From the NCBI RefSeq assembly GCF_900188485.1, contig NZ_FZPH01000008.1, forward strand, positions 273,588-337,587: a stretch of DNA of 64,000 nucleotides. Direction: 5' to 3'. The DNA is from Asanoa hainanensis (GTDB lineage Bacteria; Actinomycetota; Actinomycetes; Mycobacteriales; Micromonosporaceae). The notes beneath the pieces are model-generated. The model was not told the DNA's origin. It ran no database searches and saw nothing but the letters and a program-made list of their open reading frames with translations. The translations under genes were made by a program, and so were the position numbers. This document shows positions 8,158-17,623 of this stretch, piece after piece; position 1 is the first letter of the stretch; each line of letters opens with the position of its first letter.

Positions 8158-9968
8158 CGACCACCGCCACCGCGCCGGCGAAAGCGAAAGTCGTCAACGA
8201 AACAGCGGAGGAGCGGCCCGAGTCGACCTGGGCCACCATCCGTCGCGGGCTGTCGCTCTCGCCCGAGCTGCGTACCGGCCTGGCCGGCACCCTGTTCTTC
8301 GCGATCATCTCGATGGTGGGCCGGGCCGCCGTGCCGGTCGCCATCCAGCAGGCGATCGACAAGGGCATCGCCGGTCCCGGCGGGCTCGACGTCGGCTTCG
8401 TCGGCACCGTCGCCGCGATCACCGCGGGCGTGCTCGCGGTGACCACGCTGTGCGGCTACCTGATGATGCGGCGGCTGTTCACGGTCAGCGAGACCGCGCT
8501 GGCCAACGTGCGGGTGCGCACCTTCCGGCACATCCACGACCTCTCGATGCTGCACCAGCAGTCCGAGCGGCGCGGCTCGCTCGTCTCGCGGGTGACCAGC
8601 GACATCGACCAGATCACCCAGTTCCTCCAGTGGGGCGGCGTGATCCTGATCATCAGCGCCGGCCAGCTCCTGGTCACCGCCGGCGTGATGGCCTTCTACT
8701 CGTGGCAGCTCACGCTCGTGGTGCTGGTCGCGTTCGCGCCCGCCGTGTTCGTGATCCGGGCGTTCCAGAAGCGCCTGGCCGGCGCGTACGGGCTGGTCCG
8801 CCAGCGGATGGGCGCCCTGCTCGCGGCGGTGTCCGAGAGCGTCGTCGGCGCGCCGGTGATCCGGGCGTACGGCGTCTCCGAGCGCACCCGGACCCGGCTC
8901 AACACCGCGATCGACGGGCACAAGACGTCGCAGATGCGGGCCCTGCGCACCAGCGTGATCGGCTTCTCCAGCGGCGAGATCGCGGCCGGCCTGGCCACCG
9001 CTGCCGTGGTCGTGGTCGGCGTCCAGCTCGGCATCGGCGGCACGCTGACGATCGGCCAGCTCACCGCGTACCTCTTCCTGGTCACGCTGTTCATCCAGCC
9101 CGTGCAGATCGCCGCCGAGGTGCTCAACGAGGCGCAGAACGCGGTGGCCGGCTGGCGCCGCGTCCTCGACGTGCTCGACGTCGCGCCCGACGTGGCCGAC
9201 CCCGGCGAGCAGGGCGTCTCGCTGCCCGAGGGGCCGATCGACGTGCGATTCGAGGACGTGTCCTTCACGTACGGCGGCCCGATCGTGCTCGACGACGTCG
9301 ACCTGGACATCCCGGCGAAGACCCGGGTGGCCGTGGTCGGCGAGACGGGCAGCGGCAAGACGACGTTCGCCAAGCTGCTCACCCGTCTCATGGACCCGAC
9401 GACCGGCACGGTACGGCTCTCCGGCGTGCCCCTGGACCAGCTCCGCTTCGACTCGCTGCGCTCCCGCGTGGTGATGGTGCCGCAGGACGGCTTCCTGTTC
9501 GACGCGACGGTGGCCGAGAACGTGCGGTTCGCCCGCCCGGACCTGACTGACGCGGACCTCGCGCTGGCGTTCACCGAGCTCGGCCTGACCGACTGGGTGG
9601 AGAGCCTGCCGAACGGGCTCGCGACCCGGGTGGGCGAGCGCGGCGAGGCGCTCAGCGTCGGCGAGCGGCAGTTGGTCGCGCTGGCCCGCGCGTACGTGGC
9701 GGATCCCGACCTGCTGGTGCTCGACGAGGCGACCAGCGCGGTCGACCCGGCCACCGAGGTCCGCCTGCAGCGCACCCTCGACGCGGTCACCCGCGGCCGC
9801 ACGACGGTCGCCATCGCGCACCGGCTCTCGACCGCGCAGGCCGCCGACGAGGTGATCGTGGTCGACAAGGGCCGCGTCGTGCAGCGCGGCCCGCACGACA
9901 AGCTGGTCCAGGACTCGGGCTCGGTCTACGGCAAGCTCTACGCGAGCTGGCTCGAACAGACCCGCTAA
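8154..9968 (+). CDS. ABC exporter subunit B (catalytic NBD)
   Basis: A 604-aa half-transporter, partner of the preceding gene. The transmembrane domain (about 40-340) is followed by Walker A GETGSGKT near residue 395, canonical Walker B LLVLDEAT near 520 and H-loop AHRLST near 555. Its signature is LSVGERQ instead of LSGGQ. The defects are complementary to subunit A: a heterodimer would have one full site (B's Walker A/B/H plus A's LSGGQ) and one degenerate site, as in known heterodimeric exporters such as TM287/288. The gene ends tail to tail with the methyltransferase gene, overlapping by 4 bp. Confidence 0.92.
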   Translation: MTTTATAPAKAKVVNETAEERPESTWATIRRGLSLSPELRTGLAGTLFFAIISMVGRAAVPVAIQQAIDKGIAGPGGLDVGFVGTVAAITAGVLAVTTLCGYLMMRRLFTVSETALANVRVRTFRHIHDLSMLHQQSERRGSLVSRVTSDIDQITQFLQWGGVILIISAGQLLVTAGVMAFYSWQLTLVVLVAFAPAVFVIRAFQKRLAGAYGLVRQRMGALLAAVSESVVGAPVIRAYGVSERTRTRLNTAIDGHKTSQMRALRTSVIGFSSGEIAAGLATAAVVVVGVQLGIGGTLTIGQLTAYLFLVTLFIQPVQIAAEVLNEAQNAVAGWRRVLDVLDVAPDVADPGEQGVSLPEGPIDVRFEDVSFTYGGPIVLDDVDLDIPAKTRVAVVGETGSGKTTFAKLLTRLMDPTTGTVRLSGVPLDQLRFDSLRSRVVMVPQDGFLFDATVAENVRFARPDLTDADLALAFTELGLTDWVESLPNGLATRVGERGEALSVGERQLVALARAYVADPDLLVLDEATSAVDPATEVRLQRTLDAVTRGRTTVAIAHRLSTAQAADEVIVVDKGRVVQRGPHDKLVQDSGSVYGKLYASWLEQTR

Positions 9969-10711
9969 GGCTTCTCGAACACCGAGAGCTGGAAGGTCAG
10001 GCGGCGGTCGCGCGGCTCGTCCGGGTCGGGCAGGTCGCGGAGGCCCTGCACGATCGGCATGACGGTGGAGACCCAGACGGCGCCGTCGACGTTCCACAGG
10101 TACGACCAGGCGCGGGTCTCGATGGTCTCGGCGATCTGGTTGGGCGACGTGGCCGCGGCGCCGACCGTGACCTCCCGGCTCTCGCGGGTACGCAGCCCGG
10201 CCTCGGTGGCGGCGGCCAGCACCGCGTCAGGCAGGTCGACCCGGTCGCGGCCGGGCAGCCCTTCCAGCAACGGCGCGAAGACATCGTGGCGGTCCCGGTC
10301 GCTGCTCGCCGACAGGGCCAGCACCCGGCCGCCCGGGCGGACCACCCGCGCCGCCTCCGCGAACGCCGCGTCCACGTCGACGATCACGTGCAGTGCGCCG
10401 GCGAAGAAGGCGTTGTCCACCGCCGCGTCCCGCACCGGCAGCCCACGGGCGTCGCCGACCGCGACCCGGGCGCCGAGCCGGGTGTGCGCGTGCGTGAGCA
10501 TGGCGGGGGAGAGGTCGACACCCACGGCGGGTACGCCGTGCACCTGGGCGAGCGCGGCGGCGACCAGACCGGTGCCGACGCCGATCTCCAGCACCCGGCC
10601 CGGCAGCAGGTGCGGTGCGAGCGCGGCGGCGAACTGCCGACCACGCTGCTCGCCACCCCGGGTCTCGTCGTAGGAGTCGGCGACACGGTCGAACGGCAGG
10701 GACTCGGCCAT
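9965..10711 (-). CDS. Class I SAM-dependent methyltransferase
   Basis: A 248-aa methyltransferase of the Methyltransf_11/25 type. SAM-binding motif I is VLEIGVGTGLVAAAL (about residue 39), followed by an acidic VGVDLSPAML motif II and DNAFFAGALHVIVDVDAAFAEAARVVRPGGR covering motifs III/IV. The acceptor cannot be predicted. It is convergent with the ABC exporter gene and 10 bp downstream of the TetR gene on the same strand, so it may be a distal member of the ABC-2/TetR operon. Confidence 0.85.
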   Translation of the reverse strand: MAESLPFDRVADSYDETRGGEQRGRQFAAALAPHLLPGRVLEIGVGTGLVAAALAQVHGVPAVGVDLSPAMLTHAHTRLGARVAVGDARGLPVRDAAVDNAFFAGALHVIVDVDAAFAEAARVVRPGGRVLALSASSDRDRHDVFAPLLEGLPGRDRVDLPDAVLAAATEAGLRTRESREVTVGAAATSPNQIAETIETRAWSYLWNVDGAVWVSTVMPIVQGLRDLPDPDEPRDRRLTFQLSVFEKP

Positions 10712-10721
10712 GCGGGCCAGG

Positions 10722-11354
10722 CTAGCCCGCCGCGTCGGGCGGTGGCGGGCTGGGCCAGATGCCGGACAGGTCGCCGAAGACGTAGCGCTGGATGGTCGGG
10801 CCGATGGCCGCTACCAGCACATCCGGCGACGCCGACGCCAGCGGCTCTATCTTGATCACGTAGCGGGCCATCGCCAGCCCGGCGAGCTGGCTGGCCACCA
10901 GGCTGACCCGCATCGGCGCTTCCGCGGGCGGCATGGGCACGAGCTGGCGCACCCGGCGCAGCACCTGGCTGACGACGAACTCACGGAACAGCTTGGCCGT
11001 CCACTCGCTGCTCACCGCCGAGCGCAGCATGGCCACGCCGGCCTTGCCCGCGGGCGAGTCCCAGATCGAGAGGAAGAACCGGACCAGCCGTTCGCCGATG
11101 GCGTCCTGGTCGCCGGCGAGGACCTCCGGGATGAGCTCACCGGGGTCGAGCGGCGCGTTCATCGCGGCCAGGAACAGCTTGTCCTTGGTGCCGAAGTAGT
11201 GGTGGACCAGGGCCGGGTCGACGCCGGCGCCGGTCGCGATGTGGCGGATCGAGGCACCGTCGTACCCCTTCTCCGCGAAGGCGGTGCGGGCGGTCGCGAG
11301 GATCGCGTCGCGGGTGTCGGGGTTGCCGGGCCGGCGGCCGGTCCGTCGTACCAT
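10722..11354 (-). CDS. TetR-family regulator of the ABC-2 exporter
   Basis: A 210-aa TetR protein. The N-terminal HTH is at residues 15-60 (TRDAILATARTAFAEKGYDG then ASIRHIATGAGVDPALVHHYFGTKDKLF), followed by an all-helical ligand domain ending in an extended hydrophobic helix. ATG 11354 is preferred over GTG 11357 because GAAAGG is 6 nt upstream of the ATG. It is the third gene of a minus-strand operon (ATPase, permease, TetR) with only 60 bp to the permease. It likely represses the operon through the palindromes at 12891-12912. The methyltransferase follows 10 bp downstream. Confidence 0.9.
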   Translation of the reverse strand: MVRRTGRRPGNPDTRDAILATARTAFAEKGYDGASIRHIATGAGVDPALVHHYFGTKDKLFLAAMNAPLDPGELIPEVLAGDQDAIGERLVRFFLSIWDSPAGKAGVAMLRSAVSSEWTAKLFREFVVSQVLRRVRQLVPMPPAEAPMRVSLVASQLAGLAMARYVIKIEPLASASPDVLVAAIGPTIQRYVFGDLSGIWPSPPPPDAAG

Positions 11355-11414
11355 CACTAGCCTTTCTTCGGGTCGGGCATCGCTTGTCGTGGCGACGCCC
11401 GACCCCGTTTCCGG

Positions 11415-12149
11415 TCAGGCCGTCCGGCGGCGCAGCGTCGTGGCGCCGAGGACGAGCGCGAGGATGATCGCGCCGATCACGATGCCAAGGTCCCGCCACA
11501 TCGTGCCGGTCGGGTCGGCGTGCGCGCCGACCTCGGTGAGTGCCTCCACCGAATAGGACAGTGGCAGCACGTCGCTGATCACCTGCAACCAGCCGGCCAT
11601 CGAGTCGCGGGCGACGAACAGCCCGCAGAGCAGGATCTGCGGGATCGCCACCACCGGCATGAACTGCACGGCCTGGAACTCGGTGCGGGCGAACGCGCTG
11701 CACAGCAGGCCGAGCGCGACGCCGAGCACCGCGTTGGCCACCGCGATCACGATGACCAGCCAGAGGCTGCCGGCGGTGTGCAGGTCGAACAGCCAGTAGG
11801 CCAGGCCCGCCGCGACGGTCGCCTGCGCGGCGGCCACGAGCCCGAACGCGATGCCGTAGCCGAAGAGCAGGTCGAGCTTGCCGACCGGGGTGGTGAAGAG
11901 GCGCTCCAGCGTGCCGCTCGTGCGTTCGCGCAGCATCGCGATGCTGGTGATCAGGAACATGATGATGAAGGGGAAGATGCCGAGCATGACCAGCGCGACC
12001 CGGTCGAACATCAGCCCGCCGTCGAACATGAAATAGAGCAGGGTCAACAGCAGCAGGGGTACGACGATGACGAGCCCGACCGTGCGGCGGTCGTGCCGGA
12101 GCTGCCGGACGATCCGGCCGATCGTGCTGGCGAGGATGTGGGGAGACAT
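11415..12149 (-). CDS. ABC-2 type permease (DrrB-like)
   Basis: A 244-aa integral membrane protein starting MSPHILASTIGRIVRQ. There are about six hydrophobic segments, including VGLVIVVPLLLLTLLYFMF and GIFPFIIMFLITSIAML. The cytoplasmic loop RERTSGTLERLFTTPV is the hallmark of ABC-2 drug or polyketide exporters such as DrrB. It overlaps the ATPase gene by one base (TGATG), so the two are coupled. The long open frame extending upstream of 12149 is shadow of the ATPase gene. The exported substrate is unknown. Confidence 0.9.
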   Translation of the reverse strand: MSPHILASTIGRIVRQLRHDRRTVGLVIVVPLLLLTLLYFMFDGGLMFDRVALVMLGIFPFIIMFLITSIAMLRERTSGTLERLFTTPVGKLDLLFGYGIAFGLVAAAQATVAAGLAYWLFDLHTAGSLWLVIVIAVANAVLGVALGLLCSAFARTEFQAVQFMPVVAIPQILLCGLFVARDSMAGWLQVISDVLPLSYSVEALTEVGAHADPTGTMWRDLGIVIGAIILALVLGATTLRRRTA

Positions 12150-12871
12150 CACGCGGCCGCCTTCTCCTGTTGACGGATGATGCGCAGGAACGCCTCGTCG
12201 AGGTCGTCGGTGCCGGCGGTGGCTTTGATCGCCGCCGGGGTGTCGTCGCCGATCAGGTGGCCGTCGCGGATCAGCAGCAGCCGGTCGCAGCGGTTGGCCT
12301 CGTCCATGACGTGGCTGGAGACCAGGATCGTGGCGCCGTCGGCGGCCAGGGCGCGGAACCGGGCCCAGAGCTCGTCGCGGAGCAACGGGTCCTGGCCGAC
12401 GGTCGGCTCGTCGAGGACGAGGACCTCCGGGCGGCCGACGATCGCGCAGGCCAGCGAGGCCCGGCTGCGCTGCCCGCCGGACAGGTTGCCGACGAGCTGG
12501 TGCGCGGCGCCGGAGAGCCCGACCCCGTCGAGGGCGGCCTCGGCATCGGCCGCGCCGAGCCCGTAGAGCGAGGCGAAGTAGCGGGCGTTCTCGCGGACCG
12601 TGAGGTCGTCGTAGACGCTGGGGGCCTGCGTCAGGTAGCCGATCTTGCGCCGGAGCGGCGCGGAGCCGGCCGGCTCGCCGAGGACGGTGACCCGCCCCGA
12701 GGCGACGAGCTGCACGCCGACGACGGCGCGCATCAAGGTGGTCTTGCCGCTGCCGCTGGGCCCGAGCAGCCCGGTGATGCTGCCGCGCGGGATGGCGCAG
12801 CTGAACCCGTGCAGCACCTCGCGCTTTCCGCGGTTGATCACGAGGTCGGTGACCTCGATCGCGGTCTCCAT
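12149..12871 (-). CDS. ABC-2 transporter ATPase (DrrA-like)
   Basis: A 240-aa ATP-binding subunit: Walker A GPSGSGKT (about residue 37), signature LSGGQRSR, Walker B VLVLDEPT, and H-loop SSHVMDEA. ATG 12871 is chosen because a perfect GGAGG lies 4 nt upstream; an ATG at 12895 has none and would place the operator inside the gene. The ATPase powers the following permease; the closest functional analogue is daunorubicin-type self-resistance or lipid export. The promoter region carries palindromes suited to the TetR encoded by the third gene. Confidence 0.92.
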   Translation of the reverse strand: METAIEVTDLVINRGKREVLHGFSCAIPRGSITGLLGPSGSGKTTLMRAVVGVQLVASGRVTVLGEPAGSAPLRRKIGYLTQAPSVYDDLTVRENARYFASLYGLGAADAEAALDGVGLSGAAHQLVGNLSGGQRSRASLACAIVGRPEVLVLDEPTVGQDPLLRDELWARFRALAADGATILVSSHVMDEANRCDRLLLIRDGHLIGDDTPAAIKATAGTDDLDEAFLRIIRQQEKAAA

Positions 12872-12890
12872 CGTTCCTCCGTCTCTGAAA

Positions 12891-12912
12891 TTCAACGCCT
12901 GTTGAACTCAAC
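12891..12912. promoter_or_regulatory. Overlapping palindromes, TetR operator candidate
   Basis: TTCAAC-GCCT-GTTGAA (12891-12906) is a perfect inverted repeat. Its right half starts a second inverted repeat, GTTGA-AC-TCAAC (12901-12912). The pair lies 20-41 bp upstream of the ABC ATPase start, the right place for repression by the TetR protein at the end of the same operon. Confidence 0.6.
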
Positions 12913-12945
12913 GGTAGATGAAATAGATGGGTGTACGCAAGCGAA

Positions 12946-12982
12946 CGCCCCGGCCCCCTACACGTTCGGGGGGACCGGGGCG
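12946..12982 (-). terminator. Strong GC hairpin terminator
   Basis: CGCCCCGG (12946-12953) pairs with CCGGGGCG (12975-12982), extended by C5/G5-6 tracts inside the stem (12954-12958 and 12968-12973). It lies 13 bp past the stop of the acidic repeat protein and separates it from the ABC-2 operon promoter. Confidence 0.75.
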
Positions 12983-12995
12983 TCGGTTTGTCTTG

Positions 12996-15452
12996 CTAGA
13001 GCGCGAGCACCCGGTCGAGGAAGTCGCGGTAGCGGCGCATCGCCACCCGCATCGCCTCGGTGTCCGGCGCGTCGTTGTCGCGCCGCGGGTCGAGCTCGAC
13101 CTGCTCGGCGAGCAGCGTCTCGGCGAGCTGCTGCACCGCCCGGGCCACCAGGGCCTGAGCGTGCCCGAGGGCCTCGGTCGGCTCGTCGACGAACTGGGCC
13201 TTGACTTCGTGCCACTCGGACCGCAGCGCGTCGGCCGCGTCGGCGCTCCACACGGCGATCCGCGTCTCCGGCACGTCACCCGGACGCAGCGGCGGCCCAC
13301 TGACCGGCCGCACGTCCGCGGCCGGCGACCCGAGATCGGCCAACGTCGGCGCGGCGACCACGGGAACCACCTCTGCCGCGTCGTCGTCCGGCTCGTCGCC
13401 CTCGGCCACGTCGTCGACGGGCTGAGGCGCCTCGGCGGTCTCCGCCAGCCCCTCCTCGTCGGCCGCCGTCTCCTCCGCCGGCGCCTCGACAGCGGCGGTC
13501 TCGACCAGCTCCTCGTCCGCCTCGGCCGCGACCTCGTCGGCCTCGGGCTCGCCGTCAGCCTCCGCGGCTTCGGGCTCGGCCGCGACCTCGGTCACCGCCT
13601 CGGGCTCCGCGTCCGCAGCGTCTTCGTCGTCAGTCTCGACGTCAGCGACAGCTTCCGGCTCCGAGTCATCGTCGGCAGCGGCCTCGGGCTCGGTCTCGGC
13701 GACGGCTTCCGGCTCTTCGTCCGCGTCGGCGTCGGCCTCGACATCAGTCGCGGCTTCGGGCTCAACGTCGGCAACGGCTTCGTCGGACGCTGCCACGTCC
13801 TCGTCCTCGGCCTCGGCGACCGCTTCGGGCTCGGCGTCGTCGGCCTCGGCAACCGCCTCGGTTTCCGCGTCCGCGGCTTCTTCGTCGTCGCTCTCGATCT
13901 CGGCGACAGCTTCCGGCTCTTTGTCGTCGTGCGCCTCGTCGTCGGCCTCGGCCTCGGCGTCGGACTCCGCCGCAACCTCGGCGACGGCTTCCGGCTCGTC
14001 GTCCGCGTCGGCGTCGACCTCGGCGTCGCTGTCGCTGTCGGCCTCGACATCGGTCACGGCTTCGGGCTCGACGTCGGCGACGTCCTCGTCGGTGGCGTCG
14101 TCAGTCGCAGCCTCGTCGTCGGCCTCGGCCACCGCCTCCGGCTCCGCGTCCGCAGCGTCGTCCTCGGTCTCGGCGACGGCCTCGGCCGCTGCTTCGCCGT
14201 CGTCCTCGGTGACGGCCTCGGGCTCGGCGTCCGTGGCGTCCTCGTCGTCGGTCTCGGTGACGGCCTCGGGCTCCGCGTCCGCGCTGTCCTCCTCGTCGGC
14301 CTCGGACGCCGCTTCGGCGTCCTCCTCCGCAACGGCTTCCGGCTCGGCGTCCTCGTCGGTGGTGGCCTCCGGTGCCGCTTCGTCGCCGGCATCCGTGACG
14401 GCTTCGGCTTCCGCGTCCGCGATGTCCTCGTCGTCGGTCTCCGTGACCGCCTCGGGCTCGGCCTCGACGGCCTCAGCCTCGGCTGCTTCAGCGTCAGTCT
14501 CGACCGCGTCAGCGTCAGCGTCCGCTTCGGCTTCGACTGCGTCCGCGTCGAGCGCGTCCGCGTCCGACTGGGCCTCCGCGTCGATCACGTCTGCCTCGAC
14601 CGCGTCGGGCTCTGCCTCGACCGCGTCGGGCTCTGCCTCGACCGCGTCGGGCTCTGCCTCGACCGCGTCGGGCTCCGCCCCAACCGCGTCGGCCTCCGCC
14701 TCGGGCGCGTCGGCCTCCGCCTCGACGGCGTCCGCTTGGGCCTCCGCCTCGACAGCGTCGGCCTCGGCCTCGACCGTGTCGGCCTCCGCGTAAGCCTCTG
14801 CCTCGACCGTGTCGGTCTCGGCGTCAGCCTCAGCTTCGACCGTATCGGTCTCGGCCTCGGGGGCCGGGTCGGTCGCGGTGTCGGTGGTCTCGGCCGCGTC
14901 GGTGTCCACAGTGGTGACCGCCGCCGGTTCCGCGCCCTCGGCGGGCGTGTCGGTGGTCGACGCGGCCTCCTCGGCCAGCAGCGCCTGCCACTCGCGCTCG
15001 AACTCCGGGTCGGCCTCGGCCGCGGCGGCCGCGGCCTCCTCGGCGGCGGCCGGCTCGGTCTCGCCGACCTCCGCCGCGGCCGCCTCGGCCTCGGCCACCG
15101 CCGACGCGTCCGCCGCGTCCAGGGCGGCCTCGGCGTCCGGCGCGGCGCTGTCCGTTTCGGACTCCGTGGATGCGGGAGCGGTCGCCCACGGGGAAGCGAA
15201 CTGGCTCGTCATCGGAGGAAGCGCCGGCGTGGCCGGTTCACTCGGACGGATGACAGGGGTCTCGATCGTGGTCTCGGTCAGGGCCGCCGACACCGGGCCG
15301 GCAGACACCGGGCCGGCCGGCTCGGTGGTCTCGGCCGCCTGGGCGGCGGCGAGGGCGTCGAGCGCCGACACCGGGCCGTCGTCGCCGGGCGGGCGCTGGC
15401 CGGGCAGGGAGATGGTGGGCTCGCCCTGATCGGGCTGGGGTTGGGGCTGCAT
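12996..15452 (-). CDS. Large acidic Ala/Glu/Asp repeat protein
   Basis: An 818-aa protein starting MQPQPQPDQGEP (ATG 15452, AAGGAA upstream). Residues 1-130 are Pro/Ala-rich. Residues 130-690 are low-complexity and strongly acidic, with repeats of an EPEAV(A/T)E/D unit and a run of DAVEAEP heptapeptides (DNA about 14590-14700, 21-bp period). The last 120 residues are non-repetitive, from about RIAVWSADAADALRSEWHEV to MRRYRDFLDRVLAL. This helical domain resembles a C-terminal domain seen in several actinobacterial proteins of unknown role. No signal peptide, membrane segment or Cys is visible. It may be an intrinsically disordered spacer attached to a binding domain; function unknown. Confidence 0.8.
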   Translation of the reverse strand: MQPQPQPDQGEPTISLPGQRPPGDDGPVSALDALAAAQAAETTEPAGPVSAGPVSAALTETTIETPVIRPSEPATPALPPMTSQFASPWATAPASTESETDSAAPDAEAALDAADASAVAEAEAAAAEVGETEPAAAEEAAAAAAEADPEFEREWQALLAEEAASTTDTPAEGAEPAAVTTVDTDAAETTDTATDPAPEAETDTVEAEADAETDTVEAEAYAEADTVEAEADAVEAEAQADAVEAEADAPEAEADAVGAEPDAVEAEPDAVEAEPDAVEAEPDAVEADVIDAEAQSDADALDADAVEAEADADADAVETDAEAAEAEAVEAEPEAVTETDDEDIADAEAEAVTDAGDEAAPEATTDEDAEPEAVAEEDAEAASEADEEDSADAEPEAVTETDDEDATDAEPEAVTEDDGEAAAEAVAETEDDAADAEPEAVAEADDEAATDDATDEDVADVEPEAVTDVEADSDSDAEVDADADDEPEAVAEVAAESDAEAEADDEAHDDKEPEAVAEIESDDEEAADAETEAVAEADDAEPEAVAEAEDEDVAASDEAVADVEPEAATDVEADADADEEPEAVAETEPEAAADDDSEPEAVADVETDDEDAADAEPEAVTEVAAEPEAAEADGEPEADEVAAEADEELVETAAVEAPAEETAADEEGLAETAEAPQPVDDVAEGDEPDDDAAEVVPVVAAPTLADLGSPAADVRPVSGPPLRPGDVPETRIAVWSADAADALRSEWHEVKAQFVDEPTEALGHAQALVARAVQQLAETLLAEQVELDPRRDNDAPDTEAMRVAMRRYRDFLDRVLAL

Positions 15453-15752
15453 GTCGGGTTGTTTCCTTCCGTCCGCTCCGTCAACGGCGACCCGGCCGGG
15501 CGATGCCAGGATGGGGGCGCGCCGGACAGGTGGGGGGAGACGGGACGCGACTGCCGGAACGGAACGCGTCGGGCCCGTGCGACAGGCACGGGTGGACACG
15601 CGGAAAGGGCAGGGGAGCGCCCCGCCGGTGAGATGGAGAAACCCGGGCGGCGCACGCTCAAACTACCGTGACGTGAGCCCGAGCACAGCCCCCGATTTCG
15701 CCTAGATATCCCAAGGATCCGCTCCCGCCGCCGGTACGGAACAATTGGTCGG
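15453..15752. other. Divergent intergenic region upstream of hisI
   Basis: 300 bp between the divergent acidic-protein gene and hisI. It holds an inverted repeat CCCGTGC-GACAG-GCACGGG (15574-15592) and an AT-richer stretch near 15690-15750 that probably contains the hisI-trp promoter. No gene, leader peptide or tandem Trp/His codons were seen. Confidence 0.5.
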
Positions 15753-16109
15753 GTGGCCGTACCAGAATCGGGTCTCGACCCGGCGATCGCTGCCCGTCTG
15801 AAGCGCACCGACGACGGGCTGGTGCCCGCTGTCGTCCGCCGGCACGACGACGGCGAGGTGCTGATGCTCGCCTGGATGAACGACGAGGCGCTGCATCGCA
15901 CGCTGACCACCGGCCGGGCCACCTACTGGTCGCGCAGCCGCCGGGAGCTCTGGGTCAAGGGCGAGACCTCGGGCCACCACCAGTACGTGAAGTCCGCCGC
16001 CCTCGACTGCGACGGCGACACCATCCTGCTGACCGTCGAACAGGTCGGGCCGGCCTGCCACACGGGCACGCCGACGTGCTTCGAAGACGAGCTCCCGGTG
16101 CGCGCATGA
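15753..16109 (+). CDS. hisI: Phosphoribosyl-AMP cyclohydrolase
   Basis: A 118-aa HisI catalysing the third step of histidine biosynthesis, hydrolytic opening of the adenine ring of PR-AMP. Visible family motifs are [29 protein letters not shown] and the metal/zinc-binding [13 protein letters not shown] followed by GPACHTG. Length matches stand-alone HisI without the HisE domain. It starts at GTG 15753. Its stop overlaps the trpE ATG (ATGA), so histidine and tryptophan genes are translationally coupled, as in other actinobacteria. Confidence 0.95.
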   Translation: MAVPESGLDPAIAARLKRTDDGLVPAVVRRHDDGEVLMLAWMNDEALHRTLTTGRATYWSRSRRELWVKGETSGHHQYVKSAALDCDGDTILLTVEQVGPACHTGTPTCFEDELPVRA

Positions 16110-17623
16110 CCACCGGAGCGGTCACGCCCACCCTGGACGGGTTCGCCGAGCAGGCGCGCACCGGCCGGGTCGTGCCGGTCACCCGGCGGCTGCTCGCCGA
16201 CGGCGAGACCCCGGTCGGCGTCTACCGCAAGCTGGCCGGCGGCCCGGGCACCTTCCTGCTGGAGTCGGCGGAACAAGGAGCCGGGACGGCCTGGTCGCGC
16301 TACTCCTTCGTCGGCGTCCGCAGCGCCGCGACGCTGGTGGAGCGCGGCGGCCGGGCGGCATGGCTGGGCACCCCTCCGGAGGGCGTGCCGACCGACGGCG
16401 ACCCGGTCGACGTGCTGCGCGCGACCGTCGAAGCGCTGACCGGCCGCCGGCACGACCCCGACGGTCCGCCGCTGACCGGAGGCATGGTCGGCTACCTGGC
16501 GTACGACCTGGTGAGAAGGTTCGAACGCCTCCCCGAGCTGGCGGACGACGACCTCGGCGTGCCGGAGCTCGGCATGATGCTGGCGACCGACCTGGTGGTG
16601 CTCGACCACTACGCGGGCTCGGCGATCCTGGTCGCCAACGCGATCCTGCCGCCGAACGCGACGGAGGAGAACGTAGCCGCCGCCTACCACCACGCGGTCG
16701 GCCGGCTGGACGCGATGACCACCTCGTTGTCGAGGCCGACCCCGCCGATGATCTCCACGATCGACCTGCCGCCGGCCGAGCCGACGCTGGAGAGCCGGAC
16801 GCCGGAGGGTGGCTACCCCAAGGCGGTCGAGCTGGCCAAGGAGGCGATCCGGGCCGGCGAGTGCTTCCAGATCGTCGTCTCGCAGCGGTTCGAACGCCGG
16901 ACCACGGCTGACCCGCTCGACGTCTACCGGGTGCTGCGGACCACCAACCCCAGCCCGTACATGTATCTGCTGCGGTTCGACGACTTCGACATCGTGGGCT
17001 CGTCGCCGGAGGCCCACCTCAAGGTCACCGACGGGCGGGCCCTGCTGCACCCGATCGCCGGCACCCGGCCGCGCGGCCGGACCCAGCGCGACGACAACGA
17101 GCTCGCCACCGAGCTCCTGGCCGACCCCAAGGAGCGGGCCGAGCACGTGATGCTGGTCGACCTGGGCCGCAACGACCTGGGCCGGGTGTGCCTGCCGGGC
17201 ACGGTCGAGGTGCCGGAGTTCGCCACCATCGAGCGCTACAGCCACGTCATGCACATCGTCTCGACCGTGGTCGGTCAGCTCCACCCGGACCGCACCGCGT
17301 TCGACGCGCTGGCGGCCACGTTCCCGGCCGGCACGCTGTCCGGTGCGCCCAAGGTTCGGGCGATGGAGATCATCGAGGAGCTGGAGCCGACCCGGCGGGG
17401 AGTCTACGGGGGCACCGTCGGCTACCTCGGCTTCGCCGGCGACCTCGACATGGCGATCGCGATCCGCACCGCGCTGATCCGCGACGGCGTCGCCTACGTG
17501 CAGGCGGGCGCCGGCATCGTCGCCGACTCCGACCCGGCCGCCGAGGAGCGGGAGACCCAGAACAAGGCCGCCGCGGTCCTGGCCGCGATCAGCGCGGCGG
17601 AGACGCTGAGGGCAGCGCGATGA
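16106..17623 (+). CDS. trpE: Anthranilate synthase component I
   Basis: A 505-aa TrpE making anthranilate from chorismate and ammonia supplied by a TrpG subunit (not in this window). The Trp feedback motif LLES occurs near residue 50. The C-terminal chorismate-binding domain carries [42 protein letters not shown] and [15 protein letters not shown]. Both ends overlap neighbouring genes by 4 nt (ATGA), so it is part of the hisI-trpE-membrane protein operon. Confidence 0.97.
   Translation: MTTGAVTPTLDGFAEQARTGRVVPVTRRLLADGETPVGVYRKLAGGPGTFLLESAEQGAGTAWSRYSFVGVRSAATLVERGGRAAWLGTPPEGVPTDGDPVDVLRATVEALTGRRHDPDGPPLTGGMVGYLAYDLVRRFERLPELADDDLGVPELGMMLATDLVVLDHYAGSAILVANAILPPNATEENVAAAYHHAVGRLDAMTTSLSRPTPPMISTIDLPPAEPTLESRTPEGGYPKAVELAKEAIRAGECFQIVVSQRFERRTTADPLDVYRVLRTTNPSPYMYLLRFDDFDIVGSSPEAHLKVTDGRALLHPIAGTRPRGRTQRDDNELATELLADPKERAEHVMLVDLGRNDLGRVCLPGTVEVPEFATIERYSHVMHIVSTVVGQLHPDRTAFDALAATFPAGTLSGAPKVRAMEIIEELEPTRRGVYGGTVGYLGFAGDLDMAIAIRTALIRDGVAYVQAGAGIVADSDPAAEERETQNKAAAVLAAISAAETLRAAR

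Noticed and set aside
14590..14700. 21-bp tandem DNA repeat as a CRISPR or satellite
   Set aside because: The units are contiguous without spacers and lie in frame inside the acidic protein gene (DAVEAEP repeats).
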